NCBI RefSeq assembly: GCF_000377905.1
Contig: NZ_KB898876.1
Location: 62,001 to 126,000 of the forward strand
Origin: Thioalkalivibrio sp. ALMg11
Lineage (GTDB): Bacteria > Pseudomonadota > Gammaproteobacteria > Ectothiorhodospirales > Ectothiorhodospiraceae
Reading direction: 5' to 3'
Length of the DNA: 64,000 nt
The first letter of the stretch is position 1. Every line of letters begins with the position of its first letter. A program made the translations under genes and the position numbers. Under the pieces are notes generated by a model, which saw only the letters and a program-made list of their open reading frames with translations, made no database searches and was not told the DNA's origin. Positions 28,764 through 37,420 of the stretch are shown here, in pieces.

Positions 28764-30008
28764 ATGGCGTTGCTGGTACTCAAATTTGGCGGCACCTCGG
28801 TGGGCTCGCCCGAACGCATCCAGGCGGTGGCGGAACGCGCGCTGAAGCTGCGCGAGGAAGGCCATCAGCTGGTGATCGTGGTCTCCGCGATGAGCGGCGA
28901 GACCGATCGCCTGTTGGGCCTGGCGCACGCACTGAACCCGCGCGCCGACGGTCGCGAACTGGATGTGCTGCTTTCCACCGGGGAGCAGGTCACCATCGCG
29001 CTGCTGTCGATGGCGCTGGAGGCGCGGGGCTGCGATGCGCGTTCCTATACCGGGGCGCAGGTGACGATCCGCACCGACAGCGCGCACAACAAGGCGCGCA
29101 TCCGCAGCATCGACGATGCCCGGGTGCGCGGCGATCTCGACGCCGGGCGCGTGGTGGTCGTGGCGGGCTTCCAGGGCGTGGACGAGGACGGCGCGATCAC
29201 AACCCTGGGCCGGGGCGGATCCGATACCACCGCGGTGGCGCTGGCCGCGGCGCTGAAGGCCGACGAGTGCCGCATCTACACCGATGTCGACGGCGTCTAC
29301 ACCACCGACCCGCGGTTGGTGCCGCATGCCCGCCGGTTGCAGAGCATCACCTTCGAGGAGATGCTGGAGATGGCCAGCCTGGGCTCCAAGGTGCTGCAGA
29401 TCCGCGCGGTGGAATTTGCTGGCAAGTACAACGTCCCTTTACGAGTGCTGTCCTCGTTCGAGGAAGGCCCGGGAACCCTGATTACCACGGAGGAGGATGC
29501 GCAAGTGGAACAGGCGCTGGTTGCGGGTATCGCGTTCAATCAGAACGAGGCCCAGCTGACGGTTCAGGGCGTCCCCGATCAGCCGGGGGTCGCGCATCGC
29601 ATCCTTGGCCCGATCGCGGACGCCAATATCGAGGTGGACATGATCGTGCAGAACGTCGGGGCGGATAACTCCACCGACTTCACGTTCACCGTCCATCGCA
29701 ATGACTACGATAAGGCCCTGGAGATCCTGCAGGCGGCCGCGAAGGCGCTGAGCGCCCGCGAGGTTTCCGGCGATACGCACATCGTGAAGATCTCGGTGGT
29801 CGGGGTCGGCATGCGTTCGCATGCGGGCATCGCCAGCAAGATGTTCGAGGCCCTGTCGCGCGAAACCATCAACATCCGGATGATCTCGACCTCGGAGATC
29901 AAGATCTCCGTGGTCGTAGATGAGAAGTACCTCGAACTTGCAGTACGTGCATTGCACGATGCGTTTGAACTCGAACAGACTCCCGCCGGTCAACAGGAGG
30001 ACGGTTAA
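28764..30008 (+). CDS. lysC: Aspartate kinase
   Basis: 414 residues. The kinase domain begins [20 protein letters not shown] and includes [20 protein letters not shown] (about 150-170). Two C-terminal ACT domains (from about residue 265) contain [20 protein letters not shown] and [20 protein letters not shown], the sites for feedback by lysine and/or threonine. It makes aspartyl phosphate, the first step to lysine, threonine and methionine. The ATG at 28764 begins at the conserved strand; an upstream ATG at 28707 adds 19 residues with no family match. Confidence 0.95.
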   Translation: MALLVLKFGGTSVGSPERIQAVAERALKLREEGHQLVIVVSAMSGETDRLLGLAHALNPRADGRELDVLLSTGEQVTIALLSMALEARGCDARSYTGAQVTIRTDSAHNKARIRSIDDARVRGDLDAGRVVVVAGFQGVDEDGAITTLGRGGSDTTAVALAAALKADECRIYTDVDGVYTTDPRLVPHARRLQSITFEEMLEMASLGSKVLQIRAVEFAGKYNVPLRVLSSFEEGPGTLITTEEDAQVEQALVAGIAFNQNEAQLTVQGVPDQPGVAHRILGPIADANIEVDMIVQNVGADNSTDFTFTVHRNDYDKALEILQAAAKALSAREVSGDTHIVKISVVGVGMRSHAGIASKMFEALSRETINIRMISTSEIKISVVVDEKYLELAVRALHDAFELEQTPAGQQEDG

Positions 30009-30076
30009 GGATGACAGACCGTAAAACGGTTACCGGACGACCGACTCCGTCCGACACAGGCACTGCGGAGAAGAGC

Positions 30077-30331
30077 ATGCTCATTCTGACTCGACGTGTG
30101 GGCGAGACCCTCATGATTGGCGAGGATGTGTCCGTCACCGTCCTCGGGGTCAAGGGCAATCAGGTCCGCATCGGCATCAACGCACCCCAGGACGTCGCGG
30201 TCCACCGGGAGGAGATCTTCCAGCGCATCCAGCGCGAAGCGAACCTCGCCAGCGGTGAAGATGGCGGCGACGCGGGCTCCGGTGGTGAATCCGGGGCCGG
30301 GGGCGTCGCCGCAGGCGCACGCGACGACTGA
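30077..30331 (+). CDS. csrA: Carbon storage regulator CsrA
   Basis: 84 residues. The core [20 protein letters not shown] and [20 protein letters not shown] includes the Leu4 and Arg44 RNA-binding positions. CsrA binds GGA motifs in mRNA leaders and controls translation and stability. The ATG at 30077 has ggagaagag upstream; an earlier ATG at 30011 would add 22 unrelated residues. The C-terminal tail (about residues 58-84) is an extra glycine/serine-rich stretch not in E. coli CsrA (61 residues). It lies between lysC and tRNA-Ser as in other gammaproteobacteria. Confidence 0.95.
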   Translation: MLILTRRVGETLMIGEDVSVTVLGVKGNQVRIGINAPQDVAVHREEIFQRIQREANLASGEDGGDAGSGGESGAGGVAAGARDD

Positions 30332-30350
30332 ACCTCCCGTAAGGAAGGTG

Positions 30351-30387
30351 AAAGGCCCGGAGGCTGCGATCAGCCTTCCGGGCCTTT
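30351..30387 (+). terminator. Rho-independent terminator of lysC-csrA
   Basis: AAAGGCCCGGAGGCTG-cgat-CAGCCTTCCGGGCCTTT forms a 16-bp stem with one bulged base, beginning 20 bases after the csrA stop. The descending arm ends in a short T-tract. Confidence 0.8.
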
Positions 30388-30426
30388 CATTTGAAGGCCC
30401 AAGGCCTTATCCTGTGCCGCGTTTCC

Positions 30427-30517
30427 GGAGAGTTGGCCGAGTGGTCGAAGGCGCTCCCCTGCTAAGGGAGTATGGGTCAAAAGCCCATCGAGGGTTCGAA
30501 TCCCTCACTCTCCGCCA
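30427..30517 (+). tRNA. tRNA-Ser (anticodon GCT)
   Basis: The sequence folds as a type II tRNA with a long variable arm. The acceptor stem is GGAGAGT/ACTCTCC and the discriminator and encoded tail are GCCA. The anticodon stem CTCCC/GGGAG encloses CTGCTAA with GCT at 30461-30463, which reads AGC/AGU codons. The T-arm is GAGGGTTCGAATCCCTC. The 3' end is duplicated 186 bp downstream. Confidence 0.95.
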
Positions 30518-30749
30518 AATCCTGCAAAGGGGCCCGAGTGGCCCCTTTCGCACGTCTGGCCCCCGAGATTTGCGGGATTCGAACCCGAGATATAAGAACG
30601 ATGGTTCGACCGGTGGCGCGTAGCGACACCGGAACGCCGCAGCGTAGCGAAGGCGGCCCGAAGGGCGACCGGCGCAGCCGGGCGTAATCCTCACTCTCCG
30701 CCAAATCCTGCAAAGGGGCCCAAGTGGCCCCTTTCGCACGTCTGGCCCC
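30503..30749. repeat. Direct duplication of the tRNA-Ser 3' end and terminator
   Basis: 30503-30563 (last 15 bases of the tRNA, terminator, and 15 bases beyond) is repeated at 30689-30749 with one mismatch. Between them are about 125 bases containing gggattcgaacccgagatat (30573-30592), which resembles the complement of a T-arm. The pattern fits an attL/attR pair left by an integrative element at the tRNA gene, or a short tandem duplication. No integrase remains. Confidence 0.6.
30526..30548 (+). terminator. tRNA-Ser terminator
   Basis: AAAGGGGCC-cgagt-GGCCCCTTT is a perfect 9-bp stem starting nine bases after the tRNA CCA end. It is duplicated with one loop change (caagt) at 30712-30734. Confidence 0.75.
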
Positions 30750-30857
30750 GGGCGTCCGGCCCCTAACCCTGCTTGTTGATCAGAACCCGTTTGTCCGGCC
30801 ACCGCAGCCTGTGCTGGGTTCCCGGGCTTCGTTTGTCTGCAAGGCCCCGGGGGGGCA

Positions 30858-32543
30858 TCAGTTCCGAGCCAGGGGCATGGCGAGGTCGAGGTGCGGCCAG
30901 CTTGCGGGCAGCTGTTCCGGGGCATGGGTGACCAGGATGCACTGACGGTCCTGAAGCCAGGGCTGGAGCCGTTCGATCACCCTTTGTTGCGTGGCCGTGT
31001 CGAGGCCGGTAAAGGGTTCGTCGAGCAGGACGACGGGGCGATCCTGAAGGACCACGGCCGCCAGCGCGAGGCGGCGACGCTGGCCTCCGGAGAGGTAGGA
31101 GCCGCCTTCGCCGATGCGGTAGTCCAGGCCCTCGTCGGTGCCGCGCACGCTCGCGGCGAGATCGACCCGCTCCAGGGCTTCCCATAGTGCGGCGTCGTTC
31201 AGCGCCGTCTGGCTTGGGTTGAGGATGGCGCGGAGGGTCGTATCCGGCAGTTGCAGCCCCTGGGGCAGGTAGCTGATGTGGCGGTAACGGCCATCGGTCG
31301 CGATCGCGTTCAGCTTGGCCTCACCCAGCGAGACGGTACCGGTCAGGGGCGGGAGTTCACCGGCCAGGGTGTCCAGCAGGGTGCTCTTGCCGCGCCCGCT
31401 GGCCCCGCTGATCACCAGGGGGCGGCCGCGCGCGGGGGCGATGTCCAGTGGGCCGAGTAACGGGCGTTCGCGGCGAAAGCCGATGGTCAGACCGCGTGCG
31501 TGCAGCGCGAGGGCGGCGTCGCGAGGGAGCGGGTCCAGCAGCTCGGCGGGCGGTCTGGCCTGGGTGGCGGTGGTCTCCAGATGCTGGACGCGCCCGGCCG
31601 CCTCCAGACTCTCGCCGGCCCGCCACCACGCCCCGGGCAGGCTGCCCAGGACCTCGCCCAGGCCCAGGGTCATCAGCGGCAGCAACACGGCGACGGGCGC
31701 GGTGAGGATTCCGTCCCGATACCAGCCCAGTGCGAGTACCAGCATCAACAGGGCGGAGGCGCCGACCAGGCCCTGGACGATCTGTTCGGAGGCGACCGAA
31801 AACGCCTCCTGAGCGCGTTGCCGGCCGGCGTAGTCCGCGTTTTCCCGGCGCAGGCTGGCCTCGTGTTCGCGGGCGCGGTCGTAGGCCAGAAGCTCGGCCA
31901 GGCCGCCGATGTAATCGAACAGCCCAACGCGTTCGCGGACCCGTGCCTGCACCAGCGCGTGGCTGCGCCGCTGCCCGGCAAGGGCGAGCAGTAGGGACAC
32001 CGCGAGGGTTGCGACACCGGAGCCGGCGAGCACCGCCGCTGCGGGCCATGGCGCCAGCCAAAGGGCGATGATCAGCGTGGTGGTCAGGCTTAGCGCGGCC
32101 GCGATCATCGGCCCGGCGACGCGCAGGGGCATCGCGTCCAGGGTGTCGATGTCCCCGGTCAGGCGGGTCTGCAGGTCGCCACTGCGGTAGGCGCGAATGC
32201 GTTCCATGGGCAACGCCGCGAGGCCGCGAAAGCTGCGGCCGCGCAGGTCGGCCAGGCTGCGCAGCACCGCCTCGTGGCTGACCAGGCGTTCGAAGTAGCG
32301 CGCCAGGGTGCGACTGATCGCGGCGGTGCGGATGCCGCCGGACGGCACGTAAAGGTCCAGGGTGGCCAGCAGGCCCGCGCCCGCCAGGGCGGTCGCAGTG
32401 ATGAACCAGCCGGACAATGCCAGCAGGGCTATCCCGGCGATCCAGGTCAGCGCCAGCAGGCCCCAGGCGCCCCAGTACCAGCCCTGGCGCTGTCGGAACA
32501 CGCGGTGAAGAAAGGCCAGCCCCGCGCGGGTTTCGTTATGCAT
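30858..32543 (-). CDS. cydC: Heterodimeric ABC exporter subunit CydC
   Basis: 561 residues: six helices in the first 300 residues and an ATPase domain with Walker A VISGASGRGKSTLLDTLAGE, signature YLSGGQRRRLALAAVVLQD and Walker B RPVVLLDEPFTG. CydDC exports cysteine and glutathione, or acts as a heme-linked thiol reductase system, and is needed to assemble cytochrome bd oxidases. The start at 32543 overlaps cydD by eight bases; an upstream start would add 22 residues in the cydD region. It lies downstream of sqr and cydD on one transcript. Confidence 0.9.
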   Translation of the reverse strand: MHNETRAGLAFLHRVFRQRQGWYWGAWGLLALTWIAGIALLALSGWFITATALAGAGLLATLDLYVPSGGIRTAAISRTLARYFERLVSHEAVLRSLADLRGRSFRGLAALPMERIRAYRSGDLQTRLTGDIDTLDAMPLRVAGPMIAAALSLTTTLIIALWLAPWPAAAVLAGSGVATLAVSLLLALAGQRRSHALVQARVRERVGLFDYIGGLAELLAYDRAREHEASLRRENADYAGRQRAQEAFSVASEQIVQGLVGASALLMLVLALGWYRDGILTAPVAVLLPLMTLGLGEVLGSLPGAWWRAGESLEAAGRVQHLETTATQARPPAELLDPLPRDAALALHARGLTIGFRRERPLLGPLDIAPARGRPLVISGASGRGKSTLLDTLAGELPPLTGTVSLGEAKLNAIATDGRYRHISYLPQGLQLPDTTLRAILNPSQTALNDAALWEALERVDLAASVRGTDEGLDYRIGEGGSYLSGGQRRRLALAAVVLQDRPVVLLDEPFTGLDTATQQRVIERLQPWLQDRQCILVTHAPEQLPASWPHLDLAMPLARN

Positions 32544-34254
32544 GGTGAGCCTCCGGCGTGGCCGGCGCCAGTTCCAGGCGTTGGGGGCAGCGCTGGTGGA
32601 TGGCGGCATGATGGCTCGCGATGACCAGCGTCAGGCCGCGAACATCGGCCAGCTGAAACAGCGTGTCGAGCAGGGCCTGTTCGGTGTCCGGGTCCAGCGC
32701 GCTGGTGGGTTCGTCTAACAGCCAGAGACGGTGGCCGGAGAGCAGGGCGCGCGCTACGGCAACACGCTGGGCCTGACCGCCGGAGAGCCCGTGCTGGGCC
32801 TCGCCGATGGCGGTATCCAGGCCATCGGGAAGCTCGGGTGCCTCGAGCGGCAGGCCGGCCTGTTGCAGGGCGCTGGCCATCTCCGCATCCGGGATCGTGT
32901 CGCGGCGGGCGAGCTGCAGGTTTTCCCGCAGGCTGCCGTGGAACAGATGGGCGTCCTGGTCGATCCAGGCGAAATGGCGGGCCATCGGATGGCGCCGGAT
33001 CGTACCCGTGGCGGGCGGCAGAAAGCCGGCACACACCGCGAGCAGGGTGGACTTACCGCTGCCACTGGGCCCCGTTAGCGCAAGATGGGCCCCGGCGTGG
33101 ACTGCGAGGTCGAGATCCGCCAGTGCCGGCGTGCGCTGACCCGGGTAGTGCACCGTGACCCCCTCGAGTTGCAGCCAGGGGGCCGCCGCGTCCTCGTCGG
33201 CGGGCGCGGAGGCCTCTGCGGGGTCCATGGGGTCGGAGGGCGACGCAAGGGCGGGGGCGAGTGTCTGCGCGGCGGCCAGCGCGCCGGCGCGGTCATGGTA
33301 GCTCTGGGCGAACTGGCGTAGCGGCAGGAAGTACTCCGGCGCCAGCAGCAGGATGAACAGGCCGGTGAACAGGGTGATGTCGCCGGCCGGCCCGTAGTCG
33401 ATGGCACCGAACAGGGCGAAGCCAATGTAGATCGCAACCATGCCGATCGCGACGGCGCTGAAGAACTCCATGATCGCCGAGGACAGGAACGCGACCCGCA
33501 GGGTGCGCATGGTCAGCCGCCGTTGCTGGTGACTGCGTTCGACGACCTCGGCCTCGGTGGCTGCGATGGCGCGCGCGCGGCGCAGCCAGTCCAGGGTGCG
33601 GATGCGGTCGAGAAAGTGCCCCGCCAGCCGGTTCTCCTCCTCCTGCTGGCGCCGATGGATCTGTTCCGCGCCCATGCCGACGATCGCCATGAAGGCCGGG
33701 ATCAGGGGGGCGGCGAGCAGCAACAGCAAGGCGGCGAGCCAGTCCAGCCAGAGCGCCGCGACCAGGATGGCCAGCGGCGTCAGGATGACCGCCTGGCGGG
33801 CCGGAAGATAGCGTGCGTAATAGCCGGTCAGGTCATCCACTCGTGTCTGGAACTGTTCCGCCCAGGCGCCCGCGGTGGTCTGCCCGGCCAGCCGTGTCGG
33901 TCCCGTGTGGCGGGCCTGGCGCAGGAGGTCGGCGCGCAGCTGCTGCTTCACCGCAAAGGCGAGGCGGTGACCGGCCAGATCTCGCAGGGCCTGAGCGGAA
34001 TACCGCAGTGCGAGCAACACGAGACCCCCGAGCAGGATCCCCGGCAGGTACGGGGCGTCGGCGGCGAACAGGGTGCCGTGGACCGCCCAGGCCACGAGCC
34101 CTGCCAGGGCAATGGTGGCCAGTGTCGCCACCAGCGTGCTGGCGGCGCTGAGGACCAGCCAGCGGCGGTGCGGCTGCTGGCGTGTGTGCAGCCATTGCCC
34201 CGGCGAGGCGCGTTCGCCCGTCGCATGCGTGTCTGTTGTGGCCGGTTCCGTCAT
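32536..34254 (-). CDS. cydD: Heterodimeric ABC exporter subunit CydD
   Basis: 572 residues. The membrane domain contains GAWAEQFQTRVDDLTGYYAR and APEYFLPLRQFAQSYHDRAG, both typical of CydD. The ATPase domain has Walker A LTGPSGSGKSTLLAVCAGFL, signature GLSGGQAQRVAVARALLSG and Walker B LWLLDEPTSAL. It pairs with CydC. The ATG lies three bases after the sqr stop. Cytochrome bd genes are encoded just across the divergent promoter region. Confidence 0.9.
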   Translation of the reverse strand: MTEPATTDTHATGERASPGQWLHTRQQPHRRWLVLSAASTLVATLATIALAGLVAWAVHGTLFAADAPYLPGILLGGLVLLALRYSAQALRDLAGHRLAFAVKQQLRADLLRQARHTGPTRLAGQTTAGAWAEQFQTRVDDLTGYYARYLPARQAVILTPLAILVAALWLDWLAALLLLLAAPLIPAFMAIVGMGAEQIHRRQQEEENRLAGHFLDRIRTLDWLRRARAIAATEAEVVERSHQQRRLTMRTLRVAFLSSAIMEFFSAVAIGMVAIYIGFALFGAIDYGPAGDITLFTGLFILLLAPEYFLPLRQFAQSYHDRAGALAAAQTLAPALASPSDPMDPAEASAPADEDAAAPWLQLEGVTVHYPGQRTPALADLDLAVHAGAHLALTGPSGSGKSTLLAVCAGFLPPATGTIRRHPMARHFAWIDQDAHLFHGSLRENLQLARRDTIPDAEMASALQQAGLPLEAPELPDGLDTAIGEAQHGLSGGQAQRVAVARALLSGHRLWLLDEPTSALDPDTEQALLDTLFQLADVRGLTLVIASHHAAIHQRCPQRLELAPATPEAHHA

Positions 34255-34257
34255 CGA

Positions 34258-35643
34258 CTAGCGCAGGTAGCGCCCGCGCAGCATGTTGAAGTACAGCGGC
34301 TTGATCATGTGGACCTTCAGGCGCCACCACATCCAGCTCGGGGCGCCCTGATCGAGGAAGGTGAAGGTCGGGACCTCCTCGAGGCTGTAATCGAACTCGA
34401 CCAGGGCCGCCTTGCCCACCTCGGTGATCAGCGGGCAGGAGGTGTAGCCGTCGAACCGCCGTGCGGGCTCGCGATCCTGGAGTACGTCCACCAGATTGTC
34501 CGGCATCACCGCACCATGCGAGCGCACGGTCGAGGCGGTCTTGCCGATCGCGGTCGAGACCACATCCCCGGCACCGAAGATGTTCGGGTACTCCACGTGC
34601 TGCAGGGTGCGGTCATCCACCGCCAGCCAGCCGCCGTCCGACAGGGGCCCGTCCGCCACCGCCAGCCCCGCCTCGCGAACGAAGTCGTGCGCGCGCATCG
34701 GCGGGGTCACGTGGAGGTAGTCGTAGTCCACGGTCTCGCGGCCGCCGTCGCGGGTCTGGAACTGGGCCTGGCGGGCATCGATATCCACCGCCACCAGGGC
34801 GCCGCCGTCGTTCACGGCCACGCTGCGCTCGGCGTAAAGGTCGCGCACCATGTGGTCGAAGCGTTGCACGCTGAACAGCGTCTCGGAGGCGCTGTGATAG
34901 TGGAAATCGGCCCCGGAGCGCCGTCCGGCGGTGCGCAGCAGATCGTCAGCGATGAAGGTCGCCTTGATCGGCGCACCGGCACACTTGATCGGGGTGTTGG
35001 GAATGGTGAAGCGCGCCACTCCGCCGTTTTCGCCAAAGGTATGGATCTGTTCGTAGGCGTCACGCGCGGCCTCGGCGCTGGCGTACAGGCTGGTCAGGCC
35101 GGGGCGGCCGATATCCTCGCGGCGCAGCCCCTCGATCGCCTCGTAGTCCAGGTGCAGACCGGTGGCGACCACCAGGAAGTCGTAGTCGAGCCGGTCACCG
35201 CCGGTGGTCTCGACGCGTTGCGCCTCGGGGTCGATGGCTGCCACCGCGGAGCGGACCCAGTCCACGCCACGCGGGATGTAACGTTCATTGCGGCGCTGTA
35301 CCTCGCCGACCGAATAGACACCGGCGGCCACCAGGGTCCAGCCCGGCTGGTAATGGTGGATCTCGCTCGGTTCGACAATGGTGATCCGCGCCCCGTCCAG
35401 CAGGTCGCGCAAGCGGGCGGCCATGGTCATGCCTGCGGCACCCCCGCCCAGCACCACGATGCGGGCCTGGCTGGAAACGGCCGCGCGGGCCGGAGCGGCG
35501 TGCACGCCGGTCGCCGACACCAGGCCGGCGGCACCGGCAATCTTCAGGAAATCGCGCCGGGACAGCCCGCGCAGCGCCTCGTCGGCCTGGCGGGCCATGG
35601 CTTTTTCAATCGCTGGTTGCTTCGGGTCTTCGGGCTGGTGCAT
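34258..35643 (-). CDS. sqr: TAT-exported sulfide:quinone oxidoreductase
   Basis: 461 residues. A twin-arginine signal (LSRRDFLKIAGAAGLVSATG, residues about 25-45) precedes the FAD motif IVVLGGGAAGMTMAARL. EIHHYQPGWTLVAAGVYS and the cysteines in NTPIKCAGAPIKA and GYTSCPLITEVGKAA fit the sulfide:quinone oxidoreductase family. The C-terminal WRLKVHMIKPLYFNMLRGRY is an amphipathic membrane anchor. The enzyme would oxidise sulfide to sulfur or polysulfide and reduce quinone. An exported form is unusual for SQR and recalls flavocytochrome c flavoproteins, but no cytochrome subunit gene is adjacent. The ATG at 35643 has ggagagag upstream. It is the first gene before cydD-cydC. Confidence 0.83.
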   Translation of the reverse strand: MHQPEDPKQPAIEKAMARQADEALRGLSRRDFLKIAGAAGLVSATGVHAAPARAAVSSQARIVVLGGGAAGMTMAARLRDLLDGARITIVEPSEIHHYQPGWTLVAAGVYSVGEVQRRNERYIPRGVDWVRSAVAAIDPEAQRVETTGGDRLDYDFLVVATGLHLDYEAIEGLRREDIGRPGLTSLYASAEAARDAYEQIHTFGENGGVARFTIPNTPIKCAGAPIKATFIADDLLRTAGRRSGADFHYHSASETLFSVQRFDHMVRDLYAERSVAVNDGGALVAVDIDARQAQFQTRDGGRETVDYDYLHVTPPMRAHDFVREAGLAVADGPLSDGGWLAVDDRTLQHVEYPNIFGAGDVVSTAIGKTASTVRSHGAVMPDNLVDVLQDREPARRFDGYTSCPLITEVGKAALVEFDYSLEEVPTFTFLDQGAPSWMWWRLKVHMIKPLYFNMLRGRYLR

Positions 35644-35940
35644 TGCTCTCTCCGCGTATCCGTCTGCCGCGCCGAGACCGGGCGGGCTAGTTGTGATGGT
35701 CACGCCGCCTTCAAGCGGTTCGTGTGACGGATTGCTTACAAGTTGCATGCCAACACCGGCAGGCCGTTCCAGCGGGCCTTGTGTGCCGATATTGGCGGGA
35801 CCAGACTGCCATTAATGACAGTCGCGCGACACGTAACTGACGAAAATGGCAGCCAAACACCGGCTGGAGCCCGCGCCCGGCGACCGGGAAAACGCCGGTT
35901 TCTGGCGTCCAGGCGGCGGCAGCCGTCCGGACGCCCAGGC

Positions 35941-35956
35941 TGGCACGGTACTTGTT
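35941..35956 (+). promoter_or_regulatory. Sigma-54 (-24/-12) promoter of cioAB
   Basis: TGGCACGGTACTTGTT matches the consensus TGGCACG-N4-TTGCW at all but one fixed base (the C of GC at -12 is T). It lies 54 bases before the cioA ATG, with a ribosome-binding site (ggaggaaagg) at 35999-36008. The gene following cioB encodes a sigma-54 activator. The remainder of the 367-bp sqr-cioA gap holds an imperfect palindrome near 35788-35808 (attggcgggaccagactgcc) that could be an activator site. Confidence 0.65.
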
Positions 35957-36010
35957 AGGAGGTTCATCGATACGTCATTTCGGCGTGCCCTTGACTACGG
36001 AGGAAAGGCC

Positions 36011-37417
36011 ATGGAGCTCGACCCCATACTGCTATCGCGAATTCAGTTCGCGTTCGTGGTTTCGTTTCACGCGATCTTTCCGGTCTTCACGATCGGGCTG
36101 GCTTCGTTTATCGCGTTTCTTGAGTTCCGCGCCTGGAAGACCGGCGAGGCGATCTATACCCAGATCTCGAAGTTCTGGATCAAGATCTTCGCGGTGGTCT
36201 TCGGTATGGGCGTGGTCTCCGGACTGGTCATGTCGTTCCAGTTCGGTACCAACTGGAGCGCGTTCTCCTACGCCACGGCCAATTTCCTCGGGCCCGTGCT
36301 GTCCTACGAGGTGCTGACCGCGTTCTTCCTGGAGGCGGCCTTCCTCGGCGTCCTGCTGTTCGGACGCGACAGGGTCCCCCAGGGCGTGCACCTGTTCGCG
36401 GCGCTAATGGTGGCATTGGGCACGTTCATCTCGTCCTTCTGGATCCTGGTGGCCAACAGCTGGATGCAGACGCCGGTCGGCTTCGAGCTGCACGACGGGG
36501 TATTTCACGTCTCGTCCTGGATCACGGCCATCTTCAACCCGAGCTTCTGGCCGCGCTTCTTCCATATGGGCCTGGCCTCGCTGCTGACGGCGGGCTTCGT
36601 GGTCGCCGGGGTCTCCGCCTGGTACCTGCTGCGCCAGCGCGACGTGGTCATGAATCGCAAGGCCCTGGGCACCACGATGTGGGTGCTGCTGTTCGCGGCC
36701 CCGGCCCAGCTGGTGGTCGGCGATATCCACGGCCTCAATACCTTCGAGCACCAGCCGACCAAGGTGGCGGCGATGGAAGGCGTGTGGGAGACCGAACGCG
36801 GCGCACCACTGCTGCTGTTTGCCATCCCGGACTCGGCCAACGAGACAAACCACTTCGAGATCGGTATCCCGAAGATGGCGAGCTTCATTCTGACCCACGA
36901 TCTGGACGGTGAAGTGCCGGGCCTGCTGGAGGTCCCCGCGGAGGAACGTCCGCCGGTGGGCATCACCTTCTGGTCGTTCCGCATCATGATTTCGATTGGC
37001 ATGGTGATGATCCTGTTCGTCCTGGTCGGTGCCTGGCTACGCTTCCGGCGCCGGATGTACTCCTCGCCGCGCTTCCTCAAGGGCCTGTCGTGGATGATCC
37101 CGGCGCCATTCATTGCGGTGGTCGCGGGCTGGTTCGTGACCGAGACGGGGCGCGCCCCCTGGCTGGTGTACGGCGTCATGAATCATGCCGAGGGCATCAC
37201 GCCGGCCCTCACCGGCGGCATGGCGCTGTTCACCCTGATCGGCTACGTGGCGGTCTACGCGGCGGTGTTCAGTGGCGGGGTCTATTACCTGTTCCGCATC
37301 GTGCACCAGGGCCCGGAACCGGCCGATGCCACGCATGCAGCGGCGCACGCCAAGCGGCCCCTCTCGGCCGCCGACACCTGGATCGACGACGCCGCGGTCC
37401 GCGGTGAAAGGAGCTAA
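36011..37417 (+). CDS. cioA: Cytochrome bd-type ubiquinol oxidase subunit I (CioA type)
   Basis: 468 residues, about nine helices. Heme ligand regions are VVSFHAIFPVFTIGLASFIA (His near residue 20) and FRIMISIGMVMILFVLVGAW (Met). SYEVLTAFFLEAAFLG carries the conserved glutamates of the proton path. The Q-loop between helices 6 and 7 is short, as in the cyanide-insensitive oxidase (CIO) subgroup. The ATG at 36011 follows ggaggaaagg. The enzyme oxidises quinol and reduces oxygen in the inner membrane. cioB follows three bases downstream. Confidence 0.93.
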   Translation: MELDPILLSRIQFAFVVSFHAIFPVFTIGLASFIAFLEFRAWKTGEAIYTQISKFWIKIFAVVFGMGVVSGLVMSFQFGTNWSAFSYATANFLGPVLSYEVLTAFFLEAAFLGVLLFGRDRVPQGVHLFAALMVALGTFISSFWILVANSWMQTPVGFELHDGVFHVSSWITAIFNPSFWPRFFHMGLASLLTAGFVVAGVSAWYLLRQRDVVMNRKALGTTMWVLLFAAPAQLVVGDIHGLNTFEHQPTKVAAMEGVWETERGAPLLLFAIPDSANETNHFEIGIPKMASFILTHDLDGEVPGLLEVPAEERPPVGITFWSFRIMISIGMVMILFVLVGAWLRFRRRMYSSPRFLKGLSWMIPAPFIAVVAGWFVTETGRAPWLVYGVMNHAEGITPALTGGMALFTLIGYVAVYAAVFSGGVYYLFRIVHQGPEPADATHAAAHAKRPLSAADTWIDDAAVRGERS

Positions 37418-37420
37418 GTC

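Noticed and set aside
30689-30705. Second tRNA-Ser copy
   Set aside because: Only the last 15 bases of the tRNA are repeated; no acceptor 5' arm, D-arm or anticodon arm is present.
33523-35727. 734-codon plus-strand frame opposite cydD and sqr
   Set aside because: It spans two genes with clear motifs on the other strand and shows no domain of its own.
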